From Chitinilyticum piscinae (GTDB lineage: Bacteria; Pseudomonadota; Gammaproteobacteria; Burkholderiales; Chitinibacteraceae): a stretch of 64,000 nt of DNA. The stretch is from NCBI RefSeq assembly GCF_015223195.1, contig NZ_JADFUA010000001.1, forward strand, positions 248,001 to 312,000, read 5' to 3'. This document shows, piece after piece, positions 1 to 8,615 of this stretch (the first letter of the stretch is position 1; each line of letters opens with the position of its first letter). The notes under the pieces were generated by a model, which saw nothing but the letters and a program-made list of their open reading frames with translations, was not told the origin of the DNA and made no database searches. A program made the position numbers and the translations under genes.

Positions 1-611
1 CACACCACATAACTGCAATCATCGCGGAAAACCGCTGGCGCCCCCTCAATCTCGCGCCCATCCGGCAACAGATGGGCCAGCACCTGCCAGGGGCAGCCGT
101 TCAGTTCGACATGCGGGTATTCACTATGACCCATGGCCTGCGCCGCGTTGATGACGACGGGATAAACCCCGGCGATCTCGACTACGGCATACCAGGGCTG
201 ACCACCGCTGGTGGGCGGCGGATAGGGCAAGGGGGCCAGCCCGGAGCGGATGCGCTGGAACAGGGCACTGTGTTCCCAGTCAGGCTCCGCCGGGATGTAG
301 GGGCGCAAACCGCCATGGTCGGTGGCTGGCAGTCCTTCGGGAAGCTGCCAGCTGCTGGCGACTTCGATAAAGCGGCCCGCCGCCTGCAGCAGCAGCAAAT
401 CATGGCGGGAATAGCGCCCAAAGCGCCCAGGCAGGTATTCGTCCTGCAGCGCGGCCAGCGTTGCCGCCAGTCGCCGCACCAGTTCGGTCTGCGCCGGATC
501 CAGCGCCATGGCCAGCAGTTGCGGCATGGAAAAATCACTGGCCATCGCCAGCACCTGTGCCAGTCGTCCGTTATCGGATTCCAGCAAGGTCGAGCTATCG
601 CGCATGCTCAT
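1..611 (-). CDS. Hypothetical protein, C-terminus beyond window edge
   Basis: An open frame runs from an ATG at 611 leftward without a stop to position 1, giving at least 203 residues and beginning MSMRDSSTLLESDNGRLAQV. A second ATG lies two codons in, at 605. The protein is soluble, has no signal peptide or membrane segment, and is Leu/Ala-rich in its first half, with a Pro-rich stretch (PLPYPPPTSGG) in the middle. I do not recognise the family. It is divergent from the HDOD gene that starts at 814, and the 200 bp between them must hold promoters for both. Coding is supported by the length of the open frame and typical high-GC codon use; function is unknown. Confidence 0.7.
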   Translation of the reverse strand, partial: MSMRDSSTLLESDNGRLAQVLAMASDFSMPQLLAMALDPAQTELVRRLAATLAALQDEYLPGRFGRYSRHDLLLLQAAGRFIEVASSWQLPEGLPATDHGGLRPYIPAEPDWEHSALFQRIRSGLAPLPYPPPTSGGQPWYAVVEIAGVYPVVINAAQAMGHSEYPHVELNGCPWQVLAHLLPDGREIEGAPAVFRDDCSYVV

Positions 612-813
612 GGTACAGCCCCCTGTTCGTGCACAAGTTTGCCTTGTGTCTGCCAGCCTGAAACGGCATCGAACTCCAGCATAGTCTTTTATTTGCTGCG
701 GCGCAGCAATTGAAGACAGCCGGCAGACAGAATCAGCCAGCTGTACAGCTGCGGCTTGCGTCGTCCTGATCCGCCGACTAGCGTGTAAGCATTGCGTTCA
801 CTCCACCGGAGCC

Positions 814-1764
814 ATGGCACTCATTCATTTACACCCCCTCTGGGATCCTGCAGGGCAGTGGCAGGCTCTGTTCGCGCTGTGCCCGCGGGAGCAACAGCCG
901 TGGCTGGCCGAACAGCTCGCAGACACCCCCGCACTACACGAGTTGCCCTGCTATGTCCCGGGGGCACTCCCCGATCTACCCCAGTTGCAAAACCTGCAGC
1001 TACAGGGAAAGCTCTGGCTGGGTGAGGGCGTTCGCATCACTGGCGGTTACAGCACAGCGACTTTTCTGCAGACACTGCCGGCGGGCAGCCTCTGCTATGG
1101 CAACGGCTATCTGCATGCCCAGCACACGCTGCAAGGTCATCCAAGCCAGCCGGCATTGATGCACATCCTGTCGCTGGTCGTGGACGATGCGGATACCCGC
1201 CAGCTGGAAGAAGCCTTTGCCCATGCGCCGTCGCTGACGGTCAGCCTGCTCAAGCTGGTCAATTCGGTCGGCATCGGCAGCCGTGTCGAAGTCACCAGCA
1301 TCCGGCATGCGATTACGGTACTCGGGCGCCGCCAGCTGCAGCGCTGGTTGCAGCTGCTGCTGTATGCCGAGCAATTCGCCGACAGCGAGGGCAATCGGGC
1401 ATTGATGACCGGCGCCGCACTGCGAGCTAAGCGGCTGGAACAATGGGCCGAGCGCAGCTGGCTGAATCACCCCGCGGACAGCGCCTTTCTGATCGGCATG
1501 CTCTCACTGCTGGACCGGCTTTTCGGCGTTCCCTTGCAGGAGCTGCTGGCCGGCCTGCCGTTGCCGCCCGCATTGCGTGATGCCTTGCTTGCCCATGAAG
1601 GCGAACTGGGCAGGGCGTTGCTCGCTGCCGAAGCACTCGAAACAGCCAGCAGCACTGAATTGCCTGCCTCCAGCATCACCCCAAGAGCCTGGCTGGAAAG
1701 CGAAGTCGCGGCGCTGGGCTGGGCACGTCAGCTCCAGACGCAAGGACACACGCAGCGTGCATAA
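814..1764 (+). CDS. HDOD domain signalling protein
   Basis: A 316-residue soluble protein with an HDOD (HD-related output) domain in its second half (about residues 105-290). The recognisable part is the helical segment around SLTVSLLKLVNSVGIGSR followed by SIRHAITVLGRRQLQRWL, typical of HDOD proteins, which lack HD metal ligands and usually act as signalling scaffolds. The first 100 residues are poorly conserved and might be a remnant of the EAL-like half found in YuxH/CdgJ-type EAL-HDOD proteins; that is inference. Its stop codon overlaps the GTG start of the downstream PAS-GGDEF-EAL gene, so the two are probably translationally coupled and act together in c-di-GMP signalling. The ribosome site GGAG lies very close to the ATG, so the start is slightly uncertain. 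Confidence 0.85.
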   Translation: MALIHLHPLWDPAGQWQALFALCPREQQPWLAEQLADTPALHELPCYVPGALPDLPQLQNLQLQGKLWLGEGVRITGGYSTATFLQTLPAGSLCYGNGYLHAQHTLQGHPSQPALMHILSLVVDDADTRQLEEAFAHAPSLTVSLLKLVNSVGIGSRVEVTSIRHAITVLGRRQLQRWLQLLLYAEQFADSEGNRALMTGAALRAKRLEQWAERSWLNHPADSAFLIGMLSLLDRLFGVPLQELLAGLPLPPALRDALLAHEGELGRALLAAEALETASSTELPASSITPRAWLESEVAALGWARQLQTQGHTQRA

Positions 1765-3787
1765 CGAACTGGACATCAGTGCCCGCCTGCTGGATCAGCT
1801 GGAAGCCTCGCTGATCGTACTGGATCCGCAGGGCTATATCACCGGCTGGAACAGCGGTGCCACACAGCTGTTTGGCTATACGCCGGAGGAAATCCTTGGC
1901 CAGCATATCCTGCGACTGTATGCGGATGAAAACGAAGACGACGCAGAACTGTTCAATACCGTTTTTGCCAGTGGCCGCGGCACGGTCGAAGTACGCCGCC
2001 GCCGCAAGAACGGCGACATTTTCTGGGCCCGCATCCAGCTGATTCTGGTGCGCAACAGCAGTGGCCAGCCGGAACGCCTGATCGGCTTCGTGCACGACAT
2101 CAGCGAGCAGATTGCCAGTCGGGAGCACGCTGACCTGCTGTCCCGGGTATTTCTGAGCACGCCGGACGCCATCGTCATCACCAACCCGCAACGGCAAATC
2201 ATCAACGTCAACCCCGCGTATTGCCGCATCAGCGGGCGCAGTGCGCAACAGGCACAGGGGCAGACCCCCGGCTTCCTGCAGCATCCGGAGCTCGGCCACC
2301 AGATCGATGCCGAATTGCAGACGACCGGCCACTGGGAAGGCGAATTGTGGGAGCTGCGCGAAGACGGCACCCGTTATCCGGTCTGGCTGTCGCTGGCCGC
2401 CGTCAGCGGCAAGCACGGTGAAGTGCTCAATTATTTTGCCGTTTTTTCCGATCTCACCGAGCGCAAGGCGGCCGAAGAGCAGATCCACCGGCTGGCCTAT
2501 TATGATTCGCTCACCAGCATGCCCAACCGGGCCCTGCTGTTTACCCTGCTCGAACAGGCGCTTGCCGAAGCCCGCCGCCAGCGCAATACCGGTGCGGTGA
2601 TGTGCTTCAATCTGGTGGGCTTCAAAGCCATCAATGATTCGTTTGGCCATGGCGGTGGCGACCGCCTCTTGGTTGAGTTATCCCAGCGCATCCGTGCCTG
2701 CCTGCGTGAAGAGGACGTGCTGGCCCGCTTCGGCGCCGACGAGTTTTACATCGGCCTGTTCGATATTGCACACCGTGATGATGCGGCACTGGTTGCCCGC
2801 CGCATTCTCGAACGCATCAACGAACCGATCGAGCTGGAGCGCGAAGAAGTCATGCTCAAGGCACACATCGGCATGACCGTTTACCCCGACGACGGCCGTG
2901 ATGCCGATCGGCTGATCAATGACGCAGCCGTCGCAATGAACCGCGCCAAACAGGCCGATCAACCCTATCTGTTCTATTCCGCCGAGATGAACCGGCGCAG
3001 TCTCGCCCGCATCAAACTGGCCACCGATCTGCATCACGCCATCGAAAGGAATGAACTGCGGCTGTATTTCCAACCGCAGATCAATCCGGAATCAGGCCTG
3101 ATCAGCGGCGCCGAAGCACTGATCCGCTGGCAGCATCCGGTTCGCGGGTTGCTGTCGCCCGGTGAATTCATCCCCTTTGCCGAAGAAAATGGCCTGATCG
3201 GACTGGTCGGAAACTGGGTAATCGAAGCTGCCTGCCAGCAACTAGCGCAATGGCAGCAGGATGGCCTGCATTTGCCGAGACTGGCGGTCAATCTGTCCGC
3301 ACGACAATTCCAGCCCGGGCTGGCCGAGCGCTTGCTGCAGGTCCTGCGCCCTTACCACATCCAGCCAGCCCAGCTGGAGCTGGAAATTACCGAAACGCTG
3401 CTGATGCAGGTGGACGAGCGCATGACCCAGATGCTGCAGGAGCTGCACGACGCTGGATTTACGCTAGCACTGGACGATTTCGGCACGGGCTATTCCAATC
3501 TGGCCTACCTGCTGGCCTTTCCGATCGACTATCTGAAAATTGACCAGCGCTTCGTTCGTGGCCTGCCGTATGACGCCAACAACGTCGCCATCGTTCGCGC
3601 CATCATCGGCATTGCGCAGAATCTGGGGCTGGAGCTGATCGCCGAAGGCGTCGAAACCATCGAGGAAGCACGCTTTCTGGCTGGCATGGACTGCGATCTG
3701 CTGCAGGGCTTCTATCTGGCACGCCCGCTGCCAGCCGAGGAATTCACCCGCCTGCTACGCGACGGCATTGCCCAACCAGTCAACTAG
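1757..3787 (+). CDS. PAS-PAS-GGDEF-EAL c-di-GMP phosphodiesterase
   Basis: About 676 residues from a GTG at 1757, which overlaps the HDOD stop by 8 bp; the frame is open further upstream, but that part lies inside the HDOD gene and lacks a ribosome site. Two PAS domains (about residues 10-130 and 135-255) are followed by GGDEF (about 265-420) and EAL (about 430-670). The GGDEF signature reads GADEF, so diguanylate cyclase activity is doubtful. The EAL domain keeps EALIRW, the DDFGTG loop and KIDQRFV, so it is predicted to be an active c-di-GMP phosphodiesterase. No membrane segments are seen, so it is a cytoplasmic sensor. It lies just upstream of a LapA-type adhesin gene on the opposite strand, a plausible output of c-di-GMP control. 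Confidence 0.9.
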   Translation: MHNELDISARLLDQLEASLIVLDPQGYITGWNSGATQLFGYTPEEILGQHILRLYADENEDDAELFNTVFASGRGTVEVRRRRKNGDIFWARIQLILVRNSSGQPERLIGFVHDISEQIASREHADLLSRVFLSTPDAIVITNPQRQIINVNPAYCRISGRSAQQAQGQTPGFLQHPELGHQIDAELQTTGHWEGELWELREDGTRYPVWLSLAAVSGKHGEVLNYFAVFSDLTERKAAEEQIHRLAYYDSLTSMPNRALLFTLLEQALAEARRQRNTGAVMCFNLVGFKAINDSFGHGGGDRLLVELSQRIRACLREEDVLARFGADEFYIGLFDIAHRDDAALVARRILERINEPIELEREEVMLKAHIGMTVYPDDGRDADRLINDAAVAMNRAKQADQPYLFYSAEMNRRSLARIKLATDLHHAIERNELRLYFQPQINPESGLISGAEALIRWQHPVRGLLSPGEFIPFAEENGLIGLVGNWVIEAACQQLAQWQQDGLHLPRLAVNLSARQFQPGLAERLLQVLRPYHIQPAQLELEITETLLMQVDERMTQMLQELHDAGFTLALDDFGTGYSNLAYLLAFPIDYLKIDQRFVRGLPYDANNVAIVRAIIGIAQNLGLELIAEGVETIEEARFLAGMDCDLLQGFYLARPLPAEEFTRLLRDGIAQPVN

Positions 3788-3793
3788 GTAATA

Positions 3794-4591
3794 CTAGCGA
3801 TTCTGCCGCACCCAGCTGCGCCACGACTCGTACAGCGCCGGAGTACGCGCAGCGACCGCCGAGCGCTGCCACGGATTTTCCTGCCAGTAATCCGGCTGGT
3901 GAATGGCGCCGACAACACCACCTGACTCCAGCAGGATCAGCACACCAGCGGCGTAATCCCACAGTTTCTGGCCGCCGTGCAGCAGCACATCAGTGCGCCC
4001 GGCCGCTAGCCAGCACCAATCCACCGTCGACGCACCGAAGTTGCGATGGTTATGAAACGGCCCGACCGTCACCACACGCGCCGCAAGGTGCCCGGACAGC
4101 CATTTGGTTTCGATGCTTGCAACCGCATCGGACAGCGTCTTGTCATCACTCACCAGCGGCAGGCGCTGCTGATTCAGCCACGCCCCTGTGCCGGCTGCGG
4201 CACTGAAACACTCATCCAGCACCGGCAGATAGACGACCCCCAGTTGCGGACGCCCCTGCCGCATCAGTGCAATCGATACCGCAAAATACGGCAGGCCATG
4301 CGCAAAGTTGGTCGTTCCGTCGATGGGGTCGACGACCCACAATCCCTCGGGATGATCTCGCCACAGCGCCTCCTGTTCGGCCTGGCTCATTTCCTCGCCG
4401 AGCACCGGACAATCGACAATGGCCGGCAGCAGCCGCTGCAACGCCTGCTGTGCCGCCAGATCCGCCTCGGTAAAGAGACTGCCGTCGTGTTTTTTCTCGG
4501 CCACAACTTTCTGGTAGCGGGGCATGATTTCTTCGGCCCCGACCTGGCGGGCAACGGCGCACAAGCGCTGCAGTTGGGTCAGTAAATCCAT
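3794..4591 (-). CDS. Inositol monophosphatase family protein
   Basis: A 265-residue member of the Mg-dependent, Li-sensitive sugar phosphatase family (SuhB/CysQ/HisN group). The metal-binding motifs are visible: GEEMS near residue 65, DPIDGTTNFAHG near 85, and a C-terminal WDYAAGVLIL motif that coordinates the third aspartate. The ATG at 4591 is chosen because GGAA lies six bases upstream; another ATG at 4618 would add nine residues but has no ribosome site. The substrate (inositol phosphate, PAP or histidinol phosphate) cannot be settled from the sequence. The gene is convergent with the EAL gene, with only 6 bp between stops. Confidence 0.88.
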   Translation of the reverse strand: MDLLTQLQRLCAVARQVGAEEIMPRYQKVVAEKKHDGSLFTEADLAAQQALQRLLPAIVDCPVLGEEMSQAEQEALWRDHPEGLWVVDPIDGTTNFAHGLPYFAVSIALMRQGRPQLGVVYLPVLDECFSAAAGTGAWLNQQRLPLVSDDKTLSDAVASIETKWLSGHLAARVVTVGPFHNHRNFGASTVDWCWLAAGRTDVLLHGGQKLWDYAAGVLILLESGGVVGAIHQPDYWQENPWQRSAVAARTPALYESWRSWVRQNR

Positions 4592-4743
4592 GGTTTCCAA
4601 TAGATGCCCGTCTGGCATCCGAGCGATGGCAATACCCTTAATTTACCATCAAGCCGGACTCCCGGTGCTGTGCGGCATCAGCAGCCCTTACCGGGTATTC
4701 CACCTAAGCAGAAACCCGCAGCGGCCCGGACAAGAAAAAACAA

Positions 4744-4792
4744 GGGTATAAGGCCATAACCCTTTATTTGAAAGGATTACAGCCTTATACCC
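4744..4792. repeat. 49-bp hairpin repeat GGGTAT-N37-ATACCC (copy A)
   Basis: The 49 bp begin GGGTATAAGGC and end GCCTTATACCC, forming 11-bp perfect arms. Further inner pairing (TAAcCCTTT with AAAGGaTTA) makes almost the whole element a hairpin. It sits 13 bp past the stop of the adhesin gene and may serve as its terminator or as an mRNA 3'-end structure, although there is no T-run. Its reverse complement is closely similar to the copy at 44931-44979, including the CCTTT/AAAGG core. The same outer arms at the same spacing recur elsewhere in the window. Confidence 0.9.
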
Positions 4793-4805
4793 AAACCACC
4801 TGCAA

Positions 4806-7307
4806 TCAGTCTGTGATCAGTTTGTTCTGATTCAACAGTTGCTGGATGATGGCCTGATCGCTCGAAGTGCCATTGGCAGTGAGATCCACACCCTGCAACA
4901 CGATCACCTGATCCTCCTTGCCACCCACATCACTATGAAACGCGTTGGTCGTATCGAACTTGCCACCCGAGCTGATGTGCACAATGGTGTTGTTACCCGA
5001 TTTTTCAAAGTGCAGATACTGCGCCAGATTCCCAGTGTCATTGGCACCATGCGTTTCGCCCTGCAGCAGATCCTTGATATGCAGCACATCCTTCTCGCCA
5101 CCCAGTCCAAAATCGGTGATGGTGTCGTTAGCGGGTGCACCGACACCTCCCTTATCTGACAGCCCCCAGTAGAAGGTATCCGCACCGAGACCGCCAGTCA
5201 GCGTGTCGTTACCGGTGTCGCCGCGCAGGATGTCGTTGCCAGAGCCACCGTAAAGCGTGTCATTGTCACCCCCCCCACGCAGCACATCCATGTCAACACC
5301 ACCGTACAGAACATCATTGCCGCTATTGCCATAGAGTGCGTCCACACCGCCTTCACCAAAAATGGTGTCGTTACCAGAACCACCATTACCCAGATCGGAG
5401 ATCGGCTGCATCTCGGCATTGATGCTGGTCAGCAGCAACTCTTTGCCGGCATCAACCAGACCTGCCTCATCCGCCTTCAGGAAAGTCGATGCCATCAGCT
5501 GGTCGAATGTCGGGACTTTTACGGCCTGATCCGGGCTCTGGGTTTCTCCCAGGTAGAGCACATCATTGCCATTGCCACCCTCAATACGATCATTACTGGC
5601 GCCTGACGAGAGCACTTGATTAGGGGAGGTAGTATTAACAATTATGGGGCCGACCCCGCCACCACCCGGCGTACCGGGTCCCGGATTGTAGGCTGCGCTG
5701 TCCCACGTCACCGTATTCCCTGTCGCAGTCATGGTGGTCACCCCGCCATGCCCGTCCAGCATATTGGGATTGTTGTCGATGGTAATGCCAATCTGGCCCG
5801 ATACGCTGACCGTGCCATCGGCAACACTGTAAGTGAACGAGCCAACATCGGTCGTGCTGCTGATACCGCCCGGCAGGACATATTGCAGGCCCGTCAGCTG
5901 GGCAACCGTCAACGTCATGCCATTGGTGACCGCCGTACCATCGGCCAGCAATACCTGCCCCAGAGTCGGCAGGCCAGTCACGGTAATGGTCATCGCATCA
6001 CCATCGGCATCGGTCGGAGCAGCAATCCCGAGCGAAATCGGCATGCCCTCGCGGCCCTGGACGGAGTGGCTGTCCACTACCGGCGCATCATTGACCGGAG
6101 TGACATTGACCTTGACGACCGAATCCACCTTCCCGCCATGGCCATCACTCACCGTCACCGTAAAGGTGTCGCTACCGCTGTAATCCTTGTTCGGCGTATA
6201 GACATACGCCCCGGTCTTCGAGTCGATCGTGACCGTGCCATGTGTCGGTGCAGTACCGGATTTGAGTGTATAGGTCAGGATGTCGGTTGCATCCGCATCG
6301 GTCGCGACGATCTTGCCGTTGAGGGCCACGTCTTCCGGGGTACTCACTGTCTGGTTGCTGCTGACCGGTGCATCATTGACGGCAGTAACCTGCACCGTCA
6401 CCTTCGCCGTATCGGTTCCGCCCTTGCCATCGCTGATGGTGTAGGTAAACGTCGCCGGCCCGTTGTAATTGGCATTCGGTGTAAACACCACATTGCCCCC
6501 CACCAGAGCCACGGTGCCGTGCGTCGCATCCTGCACCGAGATGATGTTGAGCGTATCGCCGTCCGCATCGCGGTCATTCGCAAGAAGCGTGGCTTTGCTG
6601 ATCGTCAGCGCCGTATCTTCGGTTGTGGCAAAGGGCGTCTGGCTGGTCAGCGTATAGCTGGACAGCGGTTTGTATGTGCCCGTTCCAGGGCGCAGCTCGG
6701 GCTGGAACACGGCCTGCCCACCTTGATCCCAGTACAGGATTTCGATGGTATGCGCACCACTGGTACCCACAGTGAACGAAGCATGTTCGGTGCCGGTCGG
6801 CGACTGATTCTTGTTGACCTCGGCCACTTTCACGCCATCGACATAAATTACATAGCCATCATCCGCAAGCACCTTGAAGTTATAGGTACCGGCATCAAGC
6901 GTGATATTGCCGCTCATGCGGATGATTGCGTCAGTACTGTTGGCCGGATCGGTATTCAGCGTAGACGCATCACTCCCCAGGAAAGTCTGCAGATTATTAT
7001 TGCCGCCCAGATCACCGTCATTCAACGAATAACTGATGTTTTTAGCCGTAAACACGGCAGAGGCATTATGCGTAGCGATGAAATCCTTGATCATCGACAG
7101 TGAGGTCAGATTGCCGCCATCTGCCAGCGCGCCTTCCTGATATGCAAAATACTCGGAGCGCAGGCCCGTGGTGGTAGCCGGATCATCCACGGCATCTGGT
7201 GCATCGTTGGTGCCGAGGATGTCGATGGTGACCGTCGACTTGGTGCCGTCCTTGGCTGTCACGTCGAAGGTCTGGGTGACCTTCTGCCCTTCGGCCAGCG
7301 CCTGCAC
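4806..7307 (-). CDS. RTX adhesin, C-terminal part separated by frameshift
   Basis: Downstream part of a LapA-type adhesin gene, 833 codons from a GTG that is probably not a genuine start. Domains in order: end of a VCBS repeat, a PA14-like lectin domain (about residues 50-210; a YVIYVDGVKVAEV strand is visible), two or three cadherin/Big-like repeats ending NDAP, RTX calcium-binding nonapeptides (about 590-690, repeated GGxGNDxL), and a C-terminal type I secretion target region. These are typical of surface adhesins exported by an ABC/HlyD/TolC pathway; no such exporter is in this window. Removing one copy of the duplication at 7265-7409 would fuse this frame to the upstream part, giving 1178 residues. 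In the present state it has no signal for independent expression. Confidence 0.8.
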   Translation of the reverse strand: MQALAEGQKVTQTFDVTAKDGTKSTVTIDILGTNDAPDAVDDPATTTGLRSEYFAYQEGALADGGNLTSLSMIKDFIATHNASAVFTAKNISYSLNDGDLGGNNNLQTFLGSDASTLNTDPANSTDAIIRMSGNITLDAGTYNFKVLADDGYVIYVDGVKVAEVNKNQSPTGTEHASFTVGTSGAHTIEILYWDQGGQAVFQPELRPGTGTYKPLSSYTLTSQTPFATTEDTALTISKATLLANDRDADGDTLNIISVQDATHGTVALVGGNVVFTPNANYNGPATFTYTISDGKGGTDTAKVTVQVTAVNDAPVSSNQTVSTPEDVALNGKIVATDADATDILTYTLKSGTAPTHGTVTIDSKTGAYVYTPNKDYSGSDTFTVTVSDGHGGKVDSVVKVNVTPVNDAPVVDSHSVQGREGMPISLGIAAPTDADGDAMTITVTGLPTLGQVLLADGTAVTNGMTLTVAQLTGLQYVLPGGISSTTDVGSFTYSVADGTVSVSGQIGITIDNNPNMLDGHGGVTTMTATGNTVTWDSAAYNPGPGTPGGGGVGPIIVNTTSPNQVLSSGASNDRIEGGNGNDVLYLGETQSPDQAVKVPTFDQLMASTFLKADEAGLVDAGKELLLTSINAEMQPISDLGNGGSGNDTIFGEGGVDALYGNSGNDVLYGGVDMDVLRGGGDNDTLYGGSGNDILRGDTGNDTLTGGLGADTFYWGLSDKGGVGAPANDTITDFGLGGEKDVLHIKDLLQGETHGANDTGNLAQYLHFEKSGNNTIVHISSGGKFDTTNAFHSDVGGKEDQVIVLQGVDLTANGTSSDQAIIQQLLNQNKLITD

Positions 7308-8415
7308 CGTCGGGCTGCTGTTGTCGATGGTGAAGGGCGAAGGTCTGGGTGACCTTCTGCCCTTCGGCCAGCGCCTGCACCGTCGGGCTGCTGTTGTCGA
7401 TGGTGAAGGTCCAGTTGCCGTCCTTGTCGATGCTGAACGTGCCGTAGGCGTTGGTCTTGCTCGACGGGGTCATTTCCGACTGGTTGGCGTCCGCATCCAC
7501 CACGGTCAGCTTGCCGCTGGCGATGGTCTGGGCGGCCGTGTCTTCCTTGACGGTGCCGCTGCCCTTGTCGCCCGTGGCCTGACCGATCTGCGGCACGTCA
7601 TCCTTGCCGGCAACATTGACGGTAACGGTAGTCTTGCTGCCATCGCTGAGGGTCACCGTGAAGGTTTCCGTCTTGCGATCCGCATCGGTCAAAGCCTGGA
7701 CTGCCGAATCACCATTCTTGAGGGTATACGTCCACTTGCCATCCGTATCAATGGACAGCGAGCCATACACGCCATTCTGGCTGTCGGCTACGAAGGTCGC
7801 GCCACCGGTCGCAGTCAGCTGGCCACTGTCGCTGGTCTTGACGTCTTCCTGTACGCTGCCGGTGCCGGTGGTTGCGGTAACTTTATCTGCCACGGTCTCG
7901 GTAGTGGCTGTGCCATCTGTACCGGTCACCTGACGGAATTCACGCTCGGCAGTGCCGCCAGCGCCAAAATTGAACCGGACCGGATCGAGCTCTTCGGCGA
8001 TCCGCAGCAGTTGCACGAAACCATGACCCTCCTCCTGCCCGCCAGCGGTCAGACCGGCTGCGGTCGCTTCCAGTTCGGTGGAGAGATCCTTGCCCTGATC
8101 CAAGGCGGCCAGAATCTGGTCGACGCTTTGGCCTGCATCGGCAATCCTGGCTTCCGTGGCATCAGTCGGATTCAGACCACTGAGGTCCCCGTCGATCAGC
8201 ACGGAGCGATCCGGCCCCAGCTCGACTAGTTGGCCATTGGGCAGCAGCAGGGTTACCTTGCCATCGGCGCCGGTAACCAGTACCTGACCTTCATGGAGTG
8301 CTTCGCCATTGGCTACGGGAAGCAGGCTGCCATCAGGCTGGCGGATGAAGGCGCGGCCTTCGACGACCAGCAGGGTTTTGGCGTTATCTGCGTGCGGGGT
8401 GGACTGCTCGGCCAT
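7183..8415 (-). CDS. LapA-type adhesin, N-terminal part with retention module (frameshifted)
   Basis: A 410-residue frame starting MAEQSTPHADNAKTLLVVEG. Residues 1-140 match the retention module of LapA/BapA adhesins, which anchors the protein in the outer membrane until the periplasmic protease LapG cuts it. A TAAG motif at residues 118-121 fits the LapG cleavage consensus. Two VCBS repeats follow (about 175-270 and 280-355). After VTQTF near residue 358 the frame shifts because of a tandem duplication, and about 50 nonsense residues (rich in H, R, Q) lead to a stop. As read, the product would lack RTX repeats and the secretion signal. The gene flanks c-di-GMP proteins, and LapA release is classically controlled by a c-di-GMP receptor (LapD); neither lapD nor lapG is in the window. 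Confidence 0.85.
   Translation of the reverse strand: MAEQSTPHADNAKTLLVVEGRAFIRQPDGSLLPVANGEALHEGQVLVTGADGKVTLLLPNGQLVELGPDRSVLIDGDLSGLNPTDATEARIADAGQSVDQILAALDQGKDLSTELEATAAGLTAGGQEEGHGFVQLLRIAEELDPVRFNFGAGGTAEREFRQVTGTDGTATTETVADKVTATTGTGSVQEDVKTSDSGQLTATGGATFVADSQNGVYGSLSIDTDGKWTYTLKNGDSAVQALTDADRKTETFTVTLSDGSKTTVTVNVAGKDDVPQIGQATGDKGSGTVKEDTAAQTIASGKLTVVDADANQSEMTPSSKTNAYGTFSIDKDGNWTFTIDNSSPTVQALAEGQKVTQTFALHHRQQQPDGAGAGRRAEGHPDLRRDSQGRHQVDGHHRHPRHQRCTRCRG
7265..7409. repeat. Tandem duplication (72 bp identical, 73-bp period) that frameshifts the adhesin gene
   Basis: Positions 7265-7336 and 7338-7409 are identical over 72 bp, with a single G between them, so the period is 73 bp (3n+1). 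The unit encodes the end of a VCBS repeat (FTIDNSSPTVQALAEGQ region). Loss of one copy restores a continuous 1178-codon frame. It may be a reversible switch, a fixed mutation or an assembly artefact. Confidence 0.92.
7722..7770. repeat. 49-bp bipartite inverted motif, one arm mismatch (inside adhesin gene)
   Basis: GGGTAT at 7722-7727 pairs with ATACAC at 7765-7770, 11 of 12 arm bases at the exact 43-bp arm-to-arm offset. It lies in VCBS repeat 1 of the adhesin. The interior is ordinary coding sequence with no similarity to the hairpin copies. Confidence 0.5.
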
Positions 8416-8479
8416 GACGGGAACTCCAGAATTAGCATTATCTGATGTGGAAGATATGCTGTCTGGCTGGCAGAGGCGA

Positions 8480-8495
8480 TTGTACTGAAGTACAA
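8480..8495. promoter_or_regulatory. Perfect palindrome TTGTACT-GA-AGTACAA between divergent genes
   Basis: Seven-base arms with a two-base spacer, in the 200-bp region between the divergent adhesin (start 8415) and metY (start 8616). The size and symmetry suit a dimeric repressor or activator site. The cognate regulator is not identifiable, and I do not recognise the site as MetR, Fur or LexA. Confidence 0.5.
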
Positions 8496-8615
8496 GTCGC
8501 GTCGCTTTGTTCGGATTTGATTCAATCCAAGCTCATTCCAGATCGATCTAAGCCTTGGCATGCGACCATGCTAGAGTCTTTCGCATCTCTGACCCTCACC
8601 CATCAGGAGTGCTGC

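Noticed and set aside
5616-7103. 495-codon plus-strand frame opposite the adhesin
   Set aside because: Antisense shadow of a repeat-rich gene; the minus strand encodes clear PA14, cadherin-like and RTX sequence.
8416-8615. SAM riboswitch upstream of metY
   Set aside because: I could not find conserved SAM-I or SAM-II core elements; only a short palindrome is present.
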